Part shown: positions 1 to 8,550 of the stretch, piece by piece | Position numbering within the stretch: the stretch's first letter is position 1 | Layout of the letters: every line of letters begins with the position of its first letter | DNA from: Agromyces luteolus | GTDB lineage: Bacteria; Actinomycetota; Actinomycetes; Actinomycetales; Microbacteriaceae | Direction: 5' to 3' | Assembly (NCBI RefSeq): GCF_009729855.1 | Contig: NZ_WODA01000026.1 | Span: 62,001-126,000, forward strand | Length of the DNA: 64,000 nucleotides | Notes under the pieces: generated by a model | Databases searched by the model: none | What the model saw: the letters and a program-made list of their open reading frames with translations, nothing else | What the model was told of the DNA's origin: nothing | Made by a program: the position numbers and the translations under genes

Positions 1-18
1 CCCGCGGTCGGTCCGTGA

Positions 19-1017
19 TCAGGCCGCGGCGAGCAGCCCGAGCGAGTCGATCACGCGGTTCGAGAAGCCCCACTCGTTGTCGTACCAGGCGACGACCTTG
101 ACGTGCTTGCCGTCGACGCGGGTGAGCGCGGCGTCGAAGATCGACGAGTGCGGGTTGCCGACGATGTCGCTCGAGACGAGCGGCTCCTCGGAGTACTCGA
201 GCACGCCCTTCAGCGGGCCCTCGGCGGCGGCGCGGTACGCGGCGAGCACCTCGTCGAGGGTGACCTCCTTCGACACGGTCGTGTTGAGCTCGACGATCGA
301 GCCGACCGGCACGGGCACGCGCATGGCGTCGCCGTTGAGCTTGCCGTCGAGGTTCGGCAGCACGAGGCCGATGGCCTTCGCGGCACCGGTCGAGCTCGGC
401 ACGATGTTCTCGGCCGCAGCGCGGGCGCGACGTGCGTCGGAGTGCGGGGCATCCTGCAGGTTCTGGTCCTGCGTGTAGGCGTGCACCGTCGTCATGAAGC
501 CGTGCTCGATGCCGGCGAGGTCGTCGAGCACCTTCGCGAGCGGCGCGAGCGCGTTGGTGGTGCACGACGCGTTCGAGACGATCGTGTGCGACGCGGGGTC
601 ATAGGCATCCGTGTTCACGCCGAAGGCGAGCGTGACGTCGGCACCCTTCGACGGGGCCGAAACCAGCACCTTCTTCGCGCCCGCCTCGAGGTGCGCCTTC
701 GCGGCCTCGGCGTCGGTGAAGCGGCCGGTCGACTCGAGCACGAGGTCGATGCCGAGCTCGCCCCAGGGCAGCTTCGCGGGGTCGCGCTCGGCGAGCACCT
801 TCACGCGGCGGCCGTCGATGACGAGGACGTCGCCGTCCACCTCGACGGGGCGGCCGAAGCGGCCGCCGACGGTGTCGTACTTCAGCAGGCGCGCGAGCGC
901 CGCGGGCTCGGTGAGGTCGTTCACGGCGACCAGTTCGAAGTCGGCGTCGCGCTCGATGAGCGCGCGGACGACGTTGCGGCCGATGCGGCCGAATCCGTTG
1001 ACGGCGATGCGGGTCAT
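19..1017 (-). CDS. gap: Glyceraldehyde-3-phosphate dehydrogenase
   Basis: This is the cytoplasmic glycolytic enzyme that oxidises and phosphorylates glyceraldehyde-3-phosphate with NAD to give 1,3-bisphosphoglycerate. The protein has 332 residues, the usual length. The NAD-binding motif GFGRIGR is at residues 8-14, the catalytic Cys152 lies in SNASCTTN, and His179 (TTVHAYTQ) is the general base. I start at the ATG giving [10 protein letters not shown] because it begins the Rossmann fold directly and an AAAGGA box sits about 10 nt upstream; a longer in-frame extension of 14 residues has no family counterpart. It is transcribed toward the window edge, so downstream glycolytic genes (pgk, tpi in many relatives) cannot be seen. 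Confidence 0.97.
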   Translation of the reverse strand: MTRIAVNGFGRIGRNVVRALIERDADFELVAVNDLTEPAALARLLKYDTVGGRFGRPVEVDGDVLVIDGRRVKVLAERDPAKLPWGELGIDLVLESTGRFTDAEAAKAHLEAGAKKVLVSAPSKGADVTLAFGVNTDAYDPASHTIVSNASCTTNALAPLAKVLDDLAGIEHGFMTTVHAYTQDQNLQDAPHSDARRARAAAENIVPSSTGAAKAIGLVLPNLDGKLNGDAMRVPVPVGSIVELNTTVSKEVTLDEVLAAYRAAAEGPLKGVLEYSEEPLVSSDIVGNPHSSIFDAALTRVDGKHVKVVAWYDNEWGFSNRVIDSLGLLAAA

Positions 1018-1216
1018 GACGTCAGGAGTCCTTTCCTCTGTTGCGCGTTCCAGCATCATGGTGTGACGGATGCCTCGGCAGTGGCCGAAGCGACATCATG
1101 CGAAAGGATCTCGCCAACTCGTGCCCGCACGCCGCCGCGCCGGTCGGACGTCGACTCGTCCCGAGCTCCCACCGAGCACACAGCAGGGACAAAGGTCGGC
1201 CCGCGACGATCGGGAC

Positions 1217-1771
1217 ATGCGTCCCTCCCGAACCGCCGCCGTACTGCTCTTCGCGTACGTCGTCGTCATGCTCTGGGTGACGCTGGGACCCGCGCCCGGC
1301 GCGGTCTCCGGCAACCAGGCACGTCGCGGCGTCCTCGACCCGAGCATCTGGTTCGACTCCGACACGTGGACGATCGGCTCGCAGACCGAGTTCGAGCTCA
1401 ACGTGCTCCTCTTCGTGCCGTTCGGCGCACTGCTCGCCTTCGCCCTCCGCGGGGCGCCGATGATCGTGCCCGCCGTCATGAGCGGCGGGTTCGCGCTGCT
1501 CATCGAGGTCGCCCAGATCCCGATGGCCGACCGGATCTCCGACCCGCGCGACCTCGTCGCGAACTCGCTCGGCGCCGTGATCGGCATCCTCGTCGCGCGC
1601 CTCTCCGACGCGATCGCGAGCATCCCCGCGAGGCTCAAGGCCCGCCGCCGCGCGGCGCTCGCGCGCGGGGGCACGCGCACCTCGCCGATCCGGACGGCGA
1701 CCGGCGGCATCCGCCTCACCCCCGACGACCGCGCGAGCACCCGCGCGCCCGCAGGGCGAAGCATCCGCTGA
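1217..1771 (+). CDS. VanZ-like family membrane protein
   Basis: The 184-residue protein has about four hydrophobic segments (near residues 7-27, 64-84, 88-105 and 117-137). It carries the VanZ-like pattern of an aspartate/glutamate-bearing loop followed by LNVLLFVPFGALLAF and IEVAQIPMADRISDPRDLVANSLGA split over two helices. VanZ-like proteins are small membrane proteins; the namesake gives low-level teicoplanin resistance, but most homologues have no assigned function. The C-terminal 45 residues are Arg/Ala-rich and cytoplasmic-looking. The ATG giving MRPSRTAAV was chosen because the upstream in-frame sequence is Arg-rich with no hydrophobic content. It is divergent from gap and convergent with the AraC-type regulator. 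Confidence 0.8.
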   Translation: MRPSRTAAVLLFAYVVVMLWVTLGPAPGAVSGNQARRGVLDPSIWFDSDTWTIGSQTEFELNVLLFVPFGALLAFALRGAPMIVPAVMSGGFALLIEVAQIPMADRISDPRDLVANSLGAVIGILVARLSDAIASIPARLKARRRAALARGGTRTSPIRTATGGIRLTPDDRASTRAPAGRSIR

Positions 1772-1794
1772 CCCGCCCTCCTGAGACCGGCCGC

Positions 1795-2742
1795 TCAGGC
1801 CGAGAAGGTGTGGCGGTACTCGCTCGGCGACGTGCCGAGGATGCGGTGGAAGTGCAGCCGCAGGTTCGCACCGGTGCCGAGTCCGACGCGGTCGGCGACC
1901 TGCTCGACCCCGAGGTCGGTGCGCTCGAGCAGCTCGCGCGCGAGGTCGATCCGGGCGCGGAGGATCCACTGCATGGGCGTGTAGCCCGTGTCCTCGACGA
2001 ACCGGCGCGAGAAGGTGCGCGGCGACACGTTCGCGTTCCGCGCGAGATCGGCGAGCGTGAGCGGATCCTGCACGTGCTCCATCGCCCACTGCCGGGTCGC
2101 CGCGAACACCTCGCCGAGCGGCTCGGGCAGCGCGCGCGGCACGTACTGCGCCTGCCCGCCGCTGCGGTAGGGTGCCGCGACGAGCCGCCGCGCGGCGTGG
2201 TTCGAGACGGCGACGCCGTGATCGCGTCGCACGAGGTGCAGGCAGAGGTCGATGCCGGATGCCGCGCCCGCCGACGTCAGCACCTGGCCCTCGTCGACGA
2301 ACAGCACGTTCTCGTCGACCCTGACGAGCGGATGCCGCGCCTGCAGCGCGCGCGTGTAGTGCCAGTGCGTCGTGGCCCGGCGCCCGTCGAGCAGTCCGGT
2401 GGCGGCGAGCGCGAACGCCCCCGTCGAGATCGCGGCGAGCCGCGCCCCGCGCTCGTGCGCGGCGCGCAGCGCGTCGACCACGGCGGCCGGCGGGTCCTCG
2501 CGGTCGGGGTGCCGGTAGCCGGGGATGAAGATCGTCTCGGCCCACTCGAACGCCTCGAGGCCGTCGGCCACGTGGTACGAGAGCCCGTCGCCGCCGGTCA
2601 CCGGCCCGGGCTGCGCGCCGCACACGCGCACCTCGTACGGCATGCTCGCGCGGGTCGTGAAGGTCTGCGCCGGGATCCCGACGTCGAGCGGCTTGGCGCC
2701 CTCGAGCACGAGCACGGCCACCCGGTGGTTCCTGCGTGCCAT
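1795..2742 (-). CDS. GlxA-type AraC family transcriptional regulator
   Basis: This is a 315-residue transcriptional regulator of the GlxA/FtrA class. Residues about 5-170 form a DJ-1/PfpI-like domain (VAVLVLEGAKPLDVGIPAQT), which in this class usually serves as a ligand sensor rather than a peptidase. The position of the PfpI nucleophile is STGAF, with Thr-Gly and no cysteine, so it is not catalytic. Residues about 215-312 hold two AraC helix-turn-helix units (LTLADLARNANVSPRTFSRR and VEQVADRVGLGTGANLRLHF). The start is the ATG of MARRNHRVAV with a GGGAGAGGGG Shine-Dalgarno. It is divergent from the hypothetical/SDR pair at 2878-4307, which it might control; the 135-nt shared upstream region shows no clear palindrome. 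Confidence 0.9.
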   Translation of the reverse strand: MARRNHRVAVLVLEGAKPLDVGIPAQTFTTRASMPYEVRVCGAQPGPVTGGDGLSYHVADGLEAFEWAETIFIPGYRHPDREDPPAAVVDALRAAHERGARLAAISTGAFALAATGLLDGRRATTHWHYTRALQARHPLVRVDENVLFVDEGQVLTSAGAASGIDLCLHLVRRDHGVAVSNHAARRLVAAPYRSGGQAQYVPRALPEPLGEVFAATRQWAMEHVQDPLTLADLARNANVSPRTFSRRFVEDTGYTPMQWILRARIDLARELLERTDLGVEQVADRVGLGTGANLRLHFHRILGTSPSEYRHTFSA

Positions 2743-2865
2743 CCGCTCGCCCCTCTCCCGAACGGCCGACGGGCCGGCCGCGGCGCGACCGGCGCACTGG
2801 CAAGGATGCCACCGATCGCAAGGATCTCGCAGCCCGGTGCCGTCGCGGCCCGACCGGCCCGCGCG

Positions 2866-2871
2866 TAGCGT
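2866..2871 (+). promoter_or_regulatory. Leaderless-type -10 box (TAGCGT)
   Basis: TAGCGT is followed by 6 nt and then the ATG at 2878, with no Shine-Dalgarno between. This is the geometry of leaderless actinobacterial transcripts. Confidence 0.6.
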
Positions 2872-2877
2872 GGGCGC

Positions 2878-3279
2878 ATGTCCACCCCGGCCGGCCCCGA
2901 GGCATCCGTCGCCGACTTCGGCTCGCTCTTCGCGCGCGGCCTCGTGCAGTGGGGCCTGCGCGGCGACCCGCACCTGTGGCAGGCGATGCGCGACGCGCTC
3001 GCCGGCGAACCGTTCCCGGCCGGATTCTGGGACGTGCGCAGCGCCGTCCAGCGCGAGTTCGCGCGCCTGACCGGCGAGCCGCTGACCGACACCGACGAGC
3101 CGCTGCGCGTCGCCGCGTTCGTGACCGGCAGCGGCATCAGCGACGGGCGCGTGCTGCCGTCGTTCTGGGTCCGGACCGCGATCCCGATCCTCATCGACCG
3201 GTGGGCGGCGGCGCGTGACGCCGCGGACGACACCGGCCACGACGGCGACGTCCGCGGCCCGGACCGGGCGGCGATGTGA
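2878..3279 (+). CDS. Conserved hypothetical protein, SDR partner
   Basis: I do not recognise this 133-residue soluble protein. It contains MRDALAGEPFPAGFWDVRSA split around Trp residues and a central TDTDEPLRVAAFVTGSGISDG stretch. There is no signal peptide or membrane segment, and the C-terminus is acidic. Its stop overlaps the GTG start of the following dehydrogenase by 4 nt (GTGA), so the two are translationally coupled and probably work together. The start is set by a leaderless -10 box 6 nt upstream. Confidence 0.7.
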   Translation: MSTPAGPEASVADFGSLFARGLVQWGLRGDPHLWQAMRDALAGEPFPAGFWDVRSAVQREFARLTGEPLTDTDEPLRVAAFVTGSGISDGRVLPSFWVRTAIPILIDRWAAARDAADDTGHDGDVRGPDRAAM

Positions 3280-4307
3280 GCGACGAACGGGTCCTCGTCA
3301 CCGGCGGCACCGGCTTCGTCGGGATCACCTGCATCGTCCGGCTGCTCGGCGACGGCGCCGAGGTCCGCACGACCGTGCGCGACCTGGCGCGGGCCGACGA
3401 GGTGCGCGAACTCGTGCGCCGCGCCGGGGCCGACCCGGATGGCGTCGAGGTCGTCGCCGCCGACCTCCTCGACGACGACGGCTGGGACGCCGCGGTCGCC
3501 GGCACCACGCACGTGCTGCACGTGGCGTCGCCGTTCCCCGCACGCCAGCCGAAGGACGAGGACGAGCTCATCGTGCCCGCACGCGACGGCGTCCTGCGGG
3601 TGCTCCGCGCCGCACGCGACGCGGGTGTGCGACGTGTCGTGCAGACCTCGTCGTTCGCGGCGATCGGCTACGGCCGGCCCTACCCGGGCCGCCCGTACAC
3701 CGAGGCGGACTGGACGGACCCCGACGGCCCCGGCGTCACGCCGTACACCAAGTCGAAGACGCTCGCCGAGCGGGCCGCGTGGGACTTCATCGATCGGGAG
3801 GGCGGGGACCTCGAGCTCGCGACCGTCAATCCGGTCGGTATCTTCGGGCCCGCGCTCGGCGCGGACCTCTCGTCGTCGCTCGAGTTGCTGCGGCAGCTGC
3901 TGAACGGCGTCTTCCCGGTCGTGCCGAACGGCGAGGTAGGCGCCGTCGACGTGCGCGACGTGGCCGACCTGCACGTGCTCGCGATGCGCCATCCGGATGC
4001 CGCGGGCGAGCGCTTCCTCGCCGTGTCGGGCGACGCGATCACGTACGTCGAGCTCGCCCGGCTCCTGCGCGCCGGGCTCGGCGAGCGCGCCGCGCGCGTG
4101 CCGACGCGCGTGATCCCGGACTGGGCGGTGAAGGCCGGCGCCCCCTTCAGCCGCGACCTCCGGCTGATGTCGCAGGAGCTCGGCCGCCGCGCGGACGCGT
4201 CGCACGAGAAGGCCACGCGGGTCCTCGGCTGGGTGCCCCGCGAGCGCGACGAGGCGGTGCTGGCCTCGGCGCGGAGCCTCATCGACCTCGGCCTGCTCCG
4301 CGACTGA
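3276..4307 (+). CDS. Extended SDR, dihydroflavonol-4-reductase-like NAD(P)-dependent oxidoreductase
   Basis: This 343-residue protein is an atypical/extended short-chain dehydrogenase. The dinucleotide-binding motif TGGTGFVG is at residues 9-16, the catalytic YxxxK is Tyr157-Lys161 (YTKSK), and the catalytic serine lies in TSSF near 125. Bacterial relatives reduce aldehydes or ketones (dihydroflavonol-4-reductase, methylglyoxal and aldehyde reductases); the substrate here cannot be read from sequence. It starts at a GTG overlapping the stop of the upstream hypothetical gene, which implies coupling. Confidence 0.9.
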   Translation: MSDERVLVTGGTGFVGITCIVRLLGDGAEVRTTVRDLARADEVRELVRRAGADPDGVEVVAADLLDDDGWDAAVAGTTHVLHVASPFPARQPKDEDELIVPARDGVLRVLRAARDAGVRRVVQTSSFAAIGYGRPYPGRPYTEADWTDPDGPGVTPYTKSKTLAERAAWDFIDREGGDLELATVNPVGIFGPALGADLSSSLELLRQLLNGVFPVVPNGEVGAVDVRDVADLHVLAMRHPDAAGERFLAVSGDAITYVELARLLRAGLGERAARVPTRVIPDWAVKAGAPFSRDLRLMSQELGRRADASHEKATRVLGWVPRERDEAVLASARSLIDLGLLRD

Positions 4308-4496
4308 CGCAGCCATCGAAGACCGGAGCCCCGCCGAACCGGAGACATCCGTCGACTCGTGACGTCACCGAGACCGTCGTGACCCGATCGAAACCGACGT
4401 GACCGGATCGTGACCGCTCCGGACACGAAACCGGCGTCATGCGCGCACGCCTCGCGGGAGGATGTCTGGAGCATCACCGCGAGCTGGGACGACGAC

Positions 4497-4515
4497 GTGC
4501 CGGATCTCCCGGCAC
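4497..4515 (+). promoter_or_regulatory. Short hairpin upstream of the gene at 4553
   Basis: A perfect 7-bp stem (GTGCCGG/CCGGCAC) with a 5-nt loop ends 37 nt before the ATG at 4553. It could be the terminator of the preceding dehydrogenase gene or part of a leader. The gap from 4308 to 4552 otherwise holds only loose repeats of a CGTGACCGGATCG-like sequence (about 4376-4414) that I cannot interpret. Confidence 0.35.
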
Positions 4516-4552
4516 GCGGGCACCGCCACGCGAACATCCGGGGGAACGAGAC

Positions 4553-4906
4553 ATGTCGGCAGCCGAGTCGCACGAGTCGGGCGAGGACCGCCTGCGCGTC
4601 GGGGACCCCTCGGCGTCATCCGGTCGCGGGGTCGGATCCGCCGCGCTCGTCCTCGGCCTGACCACGGTGATCCTCGCGTTCGCGACCCCTTACCGGGAGT
4701 CCCTCGGTTCGGCTCTGCTCGCGGCCCTCGCGGTGTTCACGTCGACGCTCGGCCTCGTCGCGCGCAGCCGCGCGCGCCGCGCCGGCGAGCGGCCGTCCAC
4801 CGCGGCGATCGCGGCGGTGTGGCTCGGCATCGGCGCGCTCGCGATCGTCGCGATCTCCGTGCTCCCCGCGCTGCTCATGCCGAGCTCGACCGGCGTCGCC
4901 GGCTGA
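4553..4906 (+). CDS. Small DUF4190-like membrane protein
   Basis: The protein has 117 residues. A hydrophilic N-terminus of about 25 residues is followed by two hydrophobic pairs: GSAALVLGLTTVILAFATPY, a second helix around LLAALAVFTSTLGLVARSR, and a third near AIAAVWLGIGALAIVAISVL. The basic cytoplasmic loop RSRARRAG separates them. The pattern resembles small DUF4190-type membrane proteins, but I would call it hypothetical. The ATG has a good GGGGGAACGAG ribosome site. It converges with the transglutaminase gene; both stop codons lie in a shared 20-nt hairpin. Confidence 0.75.
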   Translation: MSAAESHESGEDRLRVGDPSASSGRGVGSAALVLGLTTVILAFATPYRESLGSALLAALAVFTSTLGLVARSRARRAGERPSTAAIAAVWLGIGALAIVAISVLPALLMPSSTGVAG

Positions 4907-4920
4907 CGCCGGTCTCAGCC
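4901..4920. terminator. Hairpin spanning two convergent stop codons
   Basis: GGCTGA at 4901-4906 pairs perfectly with TCAGCC at 4915-4920. Each arm contains the stop codon of one of the two convergent genes. With only 6 bp it is a weak terminator candidate. Confidence 0.3.
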
Positions 4921-5709
4921 GAGTCGCACGAGCCGGCGCACGTCGTCGTCGGGCAGCTCCTCGGCGACCGCCGTCACCTCGACCGAGTCGAGCCGGACGA
5001 CGCCGCCGTACAACGAGAGGAACGCGGTGTCGGCCGCGTCGCGCCCGGTCGAGATGCGCACCATCGTGTCGCGCGGCGCGAGCGTCGTCGCGTCGACGAC
5101 GTGCCACGCGCCGTCGACCCACGCCTCGGCGACCGCGTGGAAGTCCATCGGATCGAGGCCCGGCGCGTACACCGCGACGAGCCGCGCCGGCACGTCGAGC
5201 GCGCGCAGCAGCGCGACGACGAGGTGGGCGTAGTCGCGGCACACGCCCTGGCGCGCGAGGAGCGTCTGCACCGCGCCATCCGTCGGACTGCTCGAGCCCG
5301 GCACGTACGACAGGCGCGTGCCGACCCACGATGAGACGGCCGCGAGCCAGTCCGCGCCGTCGAGCCCCGCGAACTCGGCGGCCGCCGTGGCGGCCAGCCT
5401 GTCGGACTCGGCGTAGCGGCTCGGCCGCAGGTACGTGAGCAGGTCGACGGCGTCGACGGATGCCTCGGCCGCTCGCCCCGGCACCTCGGCCGCGTACGAG
5501 CACTCGAGCGATCCGGCGGGCGCGTCGACGACGTGCAGGCGGTTGCCCGCGGCATCCGTCAGCTCGGCCGCCTCGATCGGGTGGCCGTCCGCGCGGAACG
5601 CGAGGCGCTCGGTCGCGTCGGCGCCGCTCGCGACGGCGACCTGGAAGGCCAGCCGGGCGGGCTCGTCGACGCGCAGCCGGAGCTCGCAGCCGACCGAGCG
5701 CGCCGTCAC
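4915..5709 (-). CDS. Transglutaminase-like family protein
   Basis: This is a 264-residue papain-fold transglutaminase-like protein. Residues 1-95 are a beta-rich N-terminal domain typical of the family. The catalytic triad is Cys157 (QGVCRDYAHL), His191 (DFHAVAEAWV) and Asp206 (VVDAT). Such proteins act as cysteine peptidases or amide ligases; the substrate is unknown. I start at the GTG whose first base overlaps the stop codon of the upstream dehydrogenase (GTGA), which suggests one operon. Further upstream in-frame sequence is only the other gene's antiframe. Confidence 0.85.
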   Translation of the reverse strand: MTARSVGCELRLRVDEPARLAFQVAVASGADATERLAFRADGHPIEAAELTDAAGNRLHVVDAPAGSLECSYAAEVPGRAAEASVDAVDLLTYLRPSRYAESDRLAATAAAEFAGLDGADWLAAVSSWVGTRLSYVPGSSSPTDGAVQTLLARQGVCRDYAHLVVALLRALDVPARLVAVYAPGLDPMDFHAVAEAWVDGAWHVVDATTLAPRDTMVRISTGRDAADTAFLSLYGGVVRLDSVEVTAVAEELPDDDVRRLVRLG

Positions 5710-6572
5710 GAGCGACCCTCGCGCCAGCCGAACTCCGGCTCGAAGCCGAGCTCGTCGCGCGCCCGCTCGATCGAGAACAGCGAGGCGTTGCCCTCGAACT
5801 CCTCCTTCAGCGGCACGCCGGGGAAGAACTCCTCGATGAGGTCGCGCGTCGGACGCGTCATGACGGAGTCGGCGTTCGCGATGACGTAGGCCCGGGCGCC
5901 GTCCACGTCGGCCTCGAGGGCGCGGCGCACCGACTGCGCGGCATCGCGCACGTCGATGTACCCGAACGCGTTGAAGAGCCGCGAGGCGGGATCCTGCTCG
6001 AAGCCCGGGAACTCGTCGTAGCGCGCCGGGTCGATGACGTTCGAGAAGCGCAGCGCGATGAACGGGATGCCCGTCCAGTCGGACACGTGCTCGGCCATCG
6101 TCTCGCCGAGGACCTTCGACAGCGAGTACGTCGACGTCGGCTTCGGGTAGTGGTCCTCGTCGAGCGGCAGGTAGTCGGGCGGGGCGTCCGGCCCGAAGTC
6201 GAGCCCGAGCGTCGTCTCGCTCGACGCCCACACGACCTTCTCGAGTCCGAGCTGCGCGGCCGCGAGGAAGACGTTGGAGTTGACCGCATTGTTGACGTTC
6301 AGCGTGCGTGCCGGCGTGAAGATCGACGGCGCCGGGATCGCCGCGAGGTGCGCGACCGCGTCGACGCCGGAGAGCACCTCGATCGCGTCGCCGAAGTCCG
6401 TCAGGTCGGCCTGCGTGTAGACGAGGTCGGGCCGCGACCAGCGCGCCGGCAGGAGGGGCGACGGCGGCGTCACGTCGGTCGCGAGCACCTCGTACCCGTG
6501 GTCCAGCAGGTCGGCCACGACGGCGCGACCCGCGAGCCCCGAGGCTCCGGTCACGCAGATCCGCATCGACAT
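5706..6572 (-). CDS. NAD-dependent epimerase/dehydratase, uronate dehydrogenase-like
   Basis: This 288-residue extended SDR carries GASGLAGR at residues 9-16, a catalytic serine in WASSET near 117, and YSLSK with Tyr149 and Lys153. The pattern of the middle region (LRFSNVIDPARY, FGYIDVRDAAQSV, VIANADSVM) resembles uronate dehydrogenase-like NAD(P) oxidoreductases that oxidise sugar acids; this is family knowledge, not a proven substrate. Two Met codons are possible; the first (MSMRIC) has AAGGAG 7 nt upstream and is preferred. It is translationally coupled to the transglutaminase gene downstream. Confidence 0.88.
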   Translation of the reverse strand: MSMRICVTGASGLAGRAVVADLLDHGYEVLATDVTPPSPLLPARWSRPDLVYTQADLTDFGDAIEVLSGVDAVAHLAAIPAPSIFTPARTLNVNNAVNSNVFLAAAQLGLEKVVWASSETTLGLDFGPDAPPDYLPLDEDHYPKPTSTYSLSKVLGETMAEHVSDWTGIPFIALRFSNVIDPARYDEFPGFEQDPASRLFNAFGYIDVRDAAQSVRRALEADVDGARAYVIANADSVMTRPTRDLIEEFFPGVPLKEEFEGNASLFSIERARDELGFEPEFGWREGRS

Positions 6573-6636
6573 GGGCGTGCTCCTTCGTTCGCTTCGGTGT
6601 CGGACGCTCCAATCCTGCCGCCCGGCCGGGGTCGCG

Positions 6637-8004
6637 TCACCCGGGTTGCGCGTCGGCTTCGAGCCGCGCAGCGCGGCCGGCGAGGTATGCGCGGACGTCC
6701 GCCTCGTCGGCGAGCTCGGCGGCGCGCCGGTACGCCTCCTCCGCCTCGCGGCGCCGCCCGGCATCGGCGAGCAGGTCGGCCCGCGCGGCCCACCAGGGCT
6801 GGAAGTCCGACGCGTCCGCGGGCAGCTCCGCGAGCCCGGCCTCGGGACCATCGAGACGCGCGACGACGACCGCGCGCGCCACCTCGGCGCCGAGGCTCGG
6901 CGCGACGAGGCGGAGGGCGTCGTAGAGGGTGCGGAGGGCAGCCCAGTCGGTCGTGCCCGTGCGACGCCGATCGCAGTGCACCGCCTGGATCGCGGCCTCG
7001 AGCTCGAACCTCCCGGGGCCGGGCGCGGGCCCACGCGCGTCGCGACGCGCGTCGACGCGCTCGTCGCCCCGCGCGCCGACGCGCTCGCGGGCGGCGCGGC
7101 GCAGGGCGGACTCCCCCGTCGCGATCAGCCCGGCATCCCACGTCGACGGATCCTGTTCGTCGAGCGGAACGAAGCCCGCGGCATCCGCCCCTCGTCGCGC
7201 GAGCGACAGCGTGGTCAGCGCGGCGAGGCCCCACGCCTCCGGCTCGTGCTCGAGGAGCCGGGCGAACACCGCGGCCAGGTACTGCGCCTCGCCCGCGAGC
7301 GTGCCCGCGTCGCCGCGCCAGTCGATCGCCGCGCAGCCGTAGATCGCCTCGAGCACCGGCGGCACCCGCTCGGCCATCGCACGCCGATCGGGCACCGCGA
7401 ACGGGATCCGCGCGTCGCGGATGCGCCGCTTCACGCGCACGAGGCGCTGCGCCATCGTGGCGGGCGGCACCGCGAAGGCGCGAGCGATCTCCGCCGCCTC
7501 GAATCCGAGCACCGCCTGCAGCATCAACGGGGTGCGCACCGACGCGTCGATCGCCGGGTGCGCGCACGTGAAGAGCAGCTCGAGCCGGCGGTCGGGGATC
7601 CGGTCGGGGTCGAGCTCGGCGAGCGGGTCGTGGGTCGGGGCGGATGACCCGGGGCCGCGCACCCCGGTCGGCGCGAGTGCGCTCGGCGCCCCCGACTCGT
7701 CGTCCGCCGGCCACGGCACCGTGCGACGCCGGGCGGCGGACCTCCACTCGTCGCGTTCGCGGTTCCTGGCCACGGTGAGCAACCATCCGTCGGGGTTGGC
7801 GGGCACGCCGGCATCCGGCCAGACGCGGAGCGCGCGCTCGAACGCGTCGGCGAGCGCATCCTCGGCGAGTGCGAGGTCGCCCGTGGATGCCGCGAGCAGC
7901 GCGACGAGCCGACCGTACGACTCGCGCGCTGCGCGCGCCGCCGCGGTCCGCGCCGCGGCGAGGCGAGCCGCCCGTTCCCGGTCGGTCAGCCGTTCGGCGT
8001 CCAC
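6637..8004 (-). CDS. ECF42-type RNA polymerase sigma factor with C-terminal extension
   Basis: This is an extracytoplasmic-function sigma factor of about 455 residues. Region 2 (ALAEDALADAFERALRVWP) and region 4 (VLGFEAAEIARAFAVPPATM, then QRLVRVKRRI) occupy the first half. The second half is a helical extension (ERVPPVLEAIYGCAA, TTLSLARRGADAAG, REAEEAYRRAAELADEADV), as in the ECF42 group, where this tail replaces a dedicated anti-sigma factor. About 30 Arg/Gly/Asp-rich residues (RERVGARGDERVDARRDARG) look like an insertion in the extension. The start is uncertain; the GTG at 8004 overlaps the upstream DGPF gene by 19 nt. The pairing with a DGPF protein is the ECF42 signature. Confidence 0.88.
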   Translation of the reverse strand: MDAERLTDRERAARLAAARTAAARAARESYGRLVALLAASTGDLALAEDALADAFERALRVWPDAGVPANPDGWLLTVARNRERDEWRSAARRRTVPWPADDESGAPSALAPTGVRGPGSSAPTHDPLAELDPDRIPDRRLELLFTCAHPAIDASVRTPLMLQAVLGFEAAEIARAFAVPPATMAQRLVRVKRRIRDARIPFAVPDRRAMAERVPPVLEAIYGCAAIDWRGDAGTLAGEAQYLAAVFARLLEHEPEAWGLAALTTLSLARRGADAAGFVPLDEQDPSTWDAGLIATGESALRRAARERVGARGDERVDARRDARGPAPGPGRFELEAAIQAVHCDRRRTGTTDWAALRTLYDALRLVAPSLGAEVARAVVVARLDGPEAGLAELPADASDFQPWWAARADLLADAGRRREAEEAYRRAAELADEADVRAYLAGRAARLEADAQPG

Positions 8005-8360
8005 GCGCCCGCGACGGTGTACACGGCGCCGGGCCGAACCTCGATCGCGCCCCATTGCAGTGCAGGCGCCTGCCGCGCCCACTCGATCGCGGCGTCGAGG
8101 TCGTCGACGTCGAGGACGAGCGTGCCGCCGAGCTGGTCCTTGGTGTCGGCGAACGGGCCGTCCTGCACCTGCAGCGCGCCGTCCCGGAGGCGCAACGTGG
8201 TCGTGCTCGACGACGGCTGCAGCACCTCGGCGGAGATGAGCACGCCCGCGGCTTCGAGCGTCTCGGTGTAGCTCGCGAAGGCGCGCTGCGCCTCCTCGAT
8301 CGCGGCGGGGTCGAGTTCGTCGGCCACCTCGGGGTAGTGCATCAGCAGGGTGTAGCGCAT
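7986..8360 (-). CDS. YCII/DGPF domain protein, partner of the ECF42 sigma factor
   Basis: The 124-residue alpha-beta barrel protein of the YCII family carries the diagnostic DGPF motif at residues 67-70 within QVQDGPFADTKDQLGG. DGPF proteins are the conserved genomic partners of ECF42 sigma factors, and several are their regulon members; their biochemical role is not settled. The ATG is supported by a GGAGGGAG ribosome site. It is the first gene of a two-gene unit whose second gene, the sigma factor, overlaps its 3' end. Confidence 0.9.
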   Translation of the reverse strand: MRYTLLMHYPEVADELDPAAIEEAQRAFASYTETLEAAGVLISAEVLQPSSSTTTLRLRDGALQVQDGPFADTKDQLGGTLVLDVDDLDAAIEWARQAPALQWGAIEVRPGAVYTVAGAWTPNG

Positions 8361-8538
8361 GGCGGTCTCCCTCCGGCCATCAGCGGTCACTGTACCGGGC
8401 CGCTCCGGCCCGTCGACATGATGACGATCGAGCCCGCCGCCGATCGACACCCGGGTCCGATGCGTTTCCCAGGAGCCCCGCGCCGGACGCGCCCGTTGTT
8501 CGTTCCATGCAGACGGATGCCGCGGCATCCGTCGCCCG

Positions 8539-8544
8539 TACGAT
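8539..8544 (+). promoter_or_regulatory. Leaderless-type -10 box (TACGAT)
   Basis: TACGAT is followed by 6 nt and then the ATG at 8551, with no ribosome site in between. Confidence 0.55.
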
Positions 8545-8550
8545 CGACGC

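Noticed and set aside
103-2868. Very long open frames antisense to or out of frame with real genes (for example 103-2868 plus, 35741-39763 minus, 58201-60780 minus upstream part).
   Set aside because: They are artefacts of high GC. Their products are Arg/Ala/Pro-rich, match no family, and lie over genes with clear motifs.
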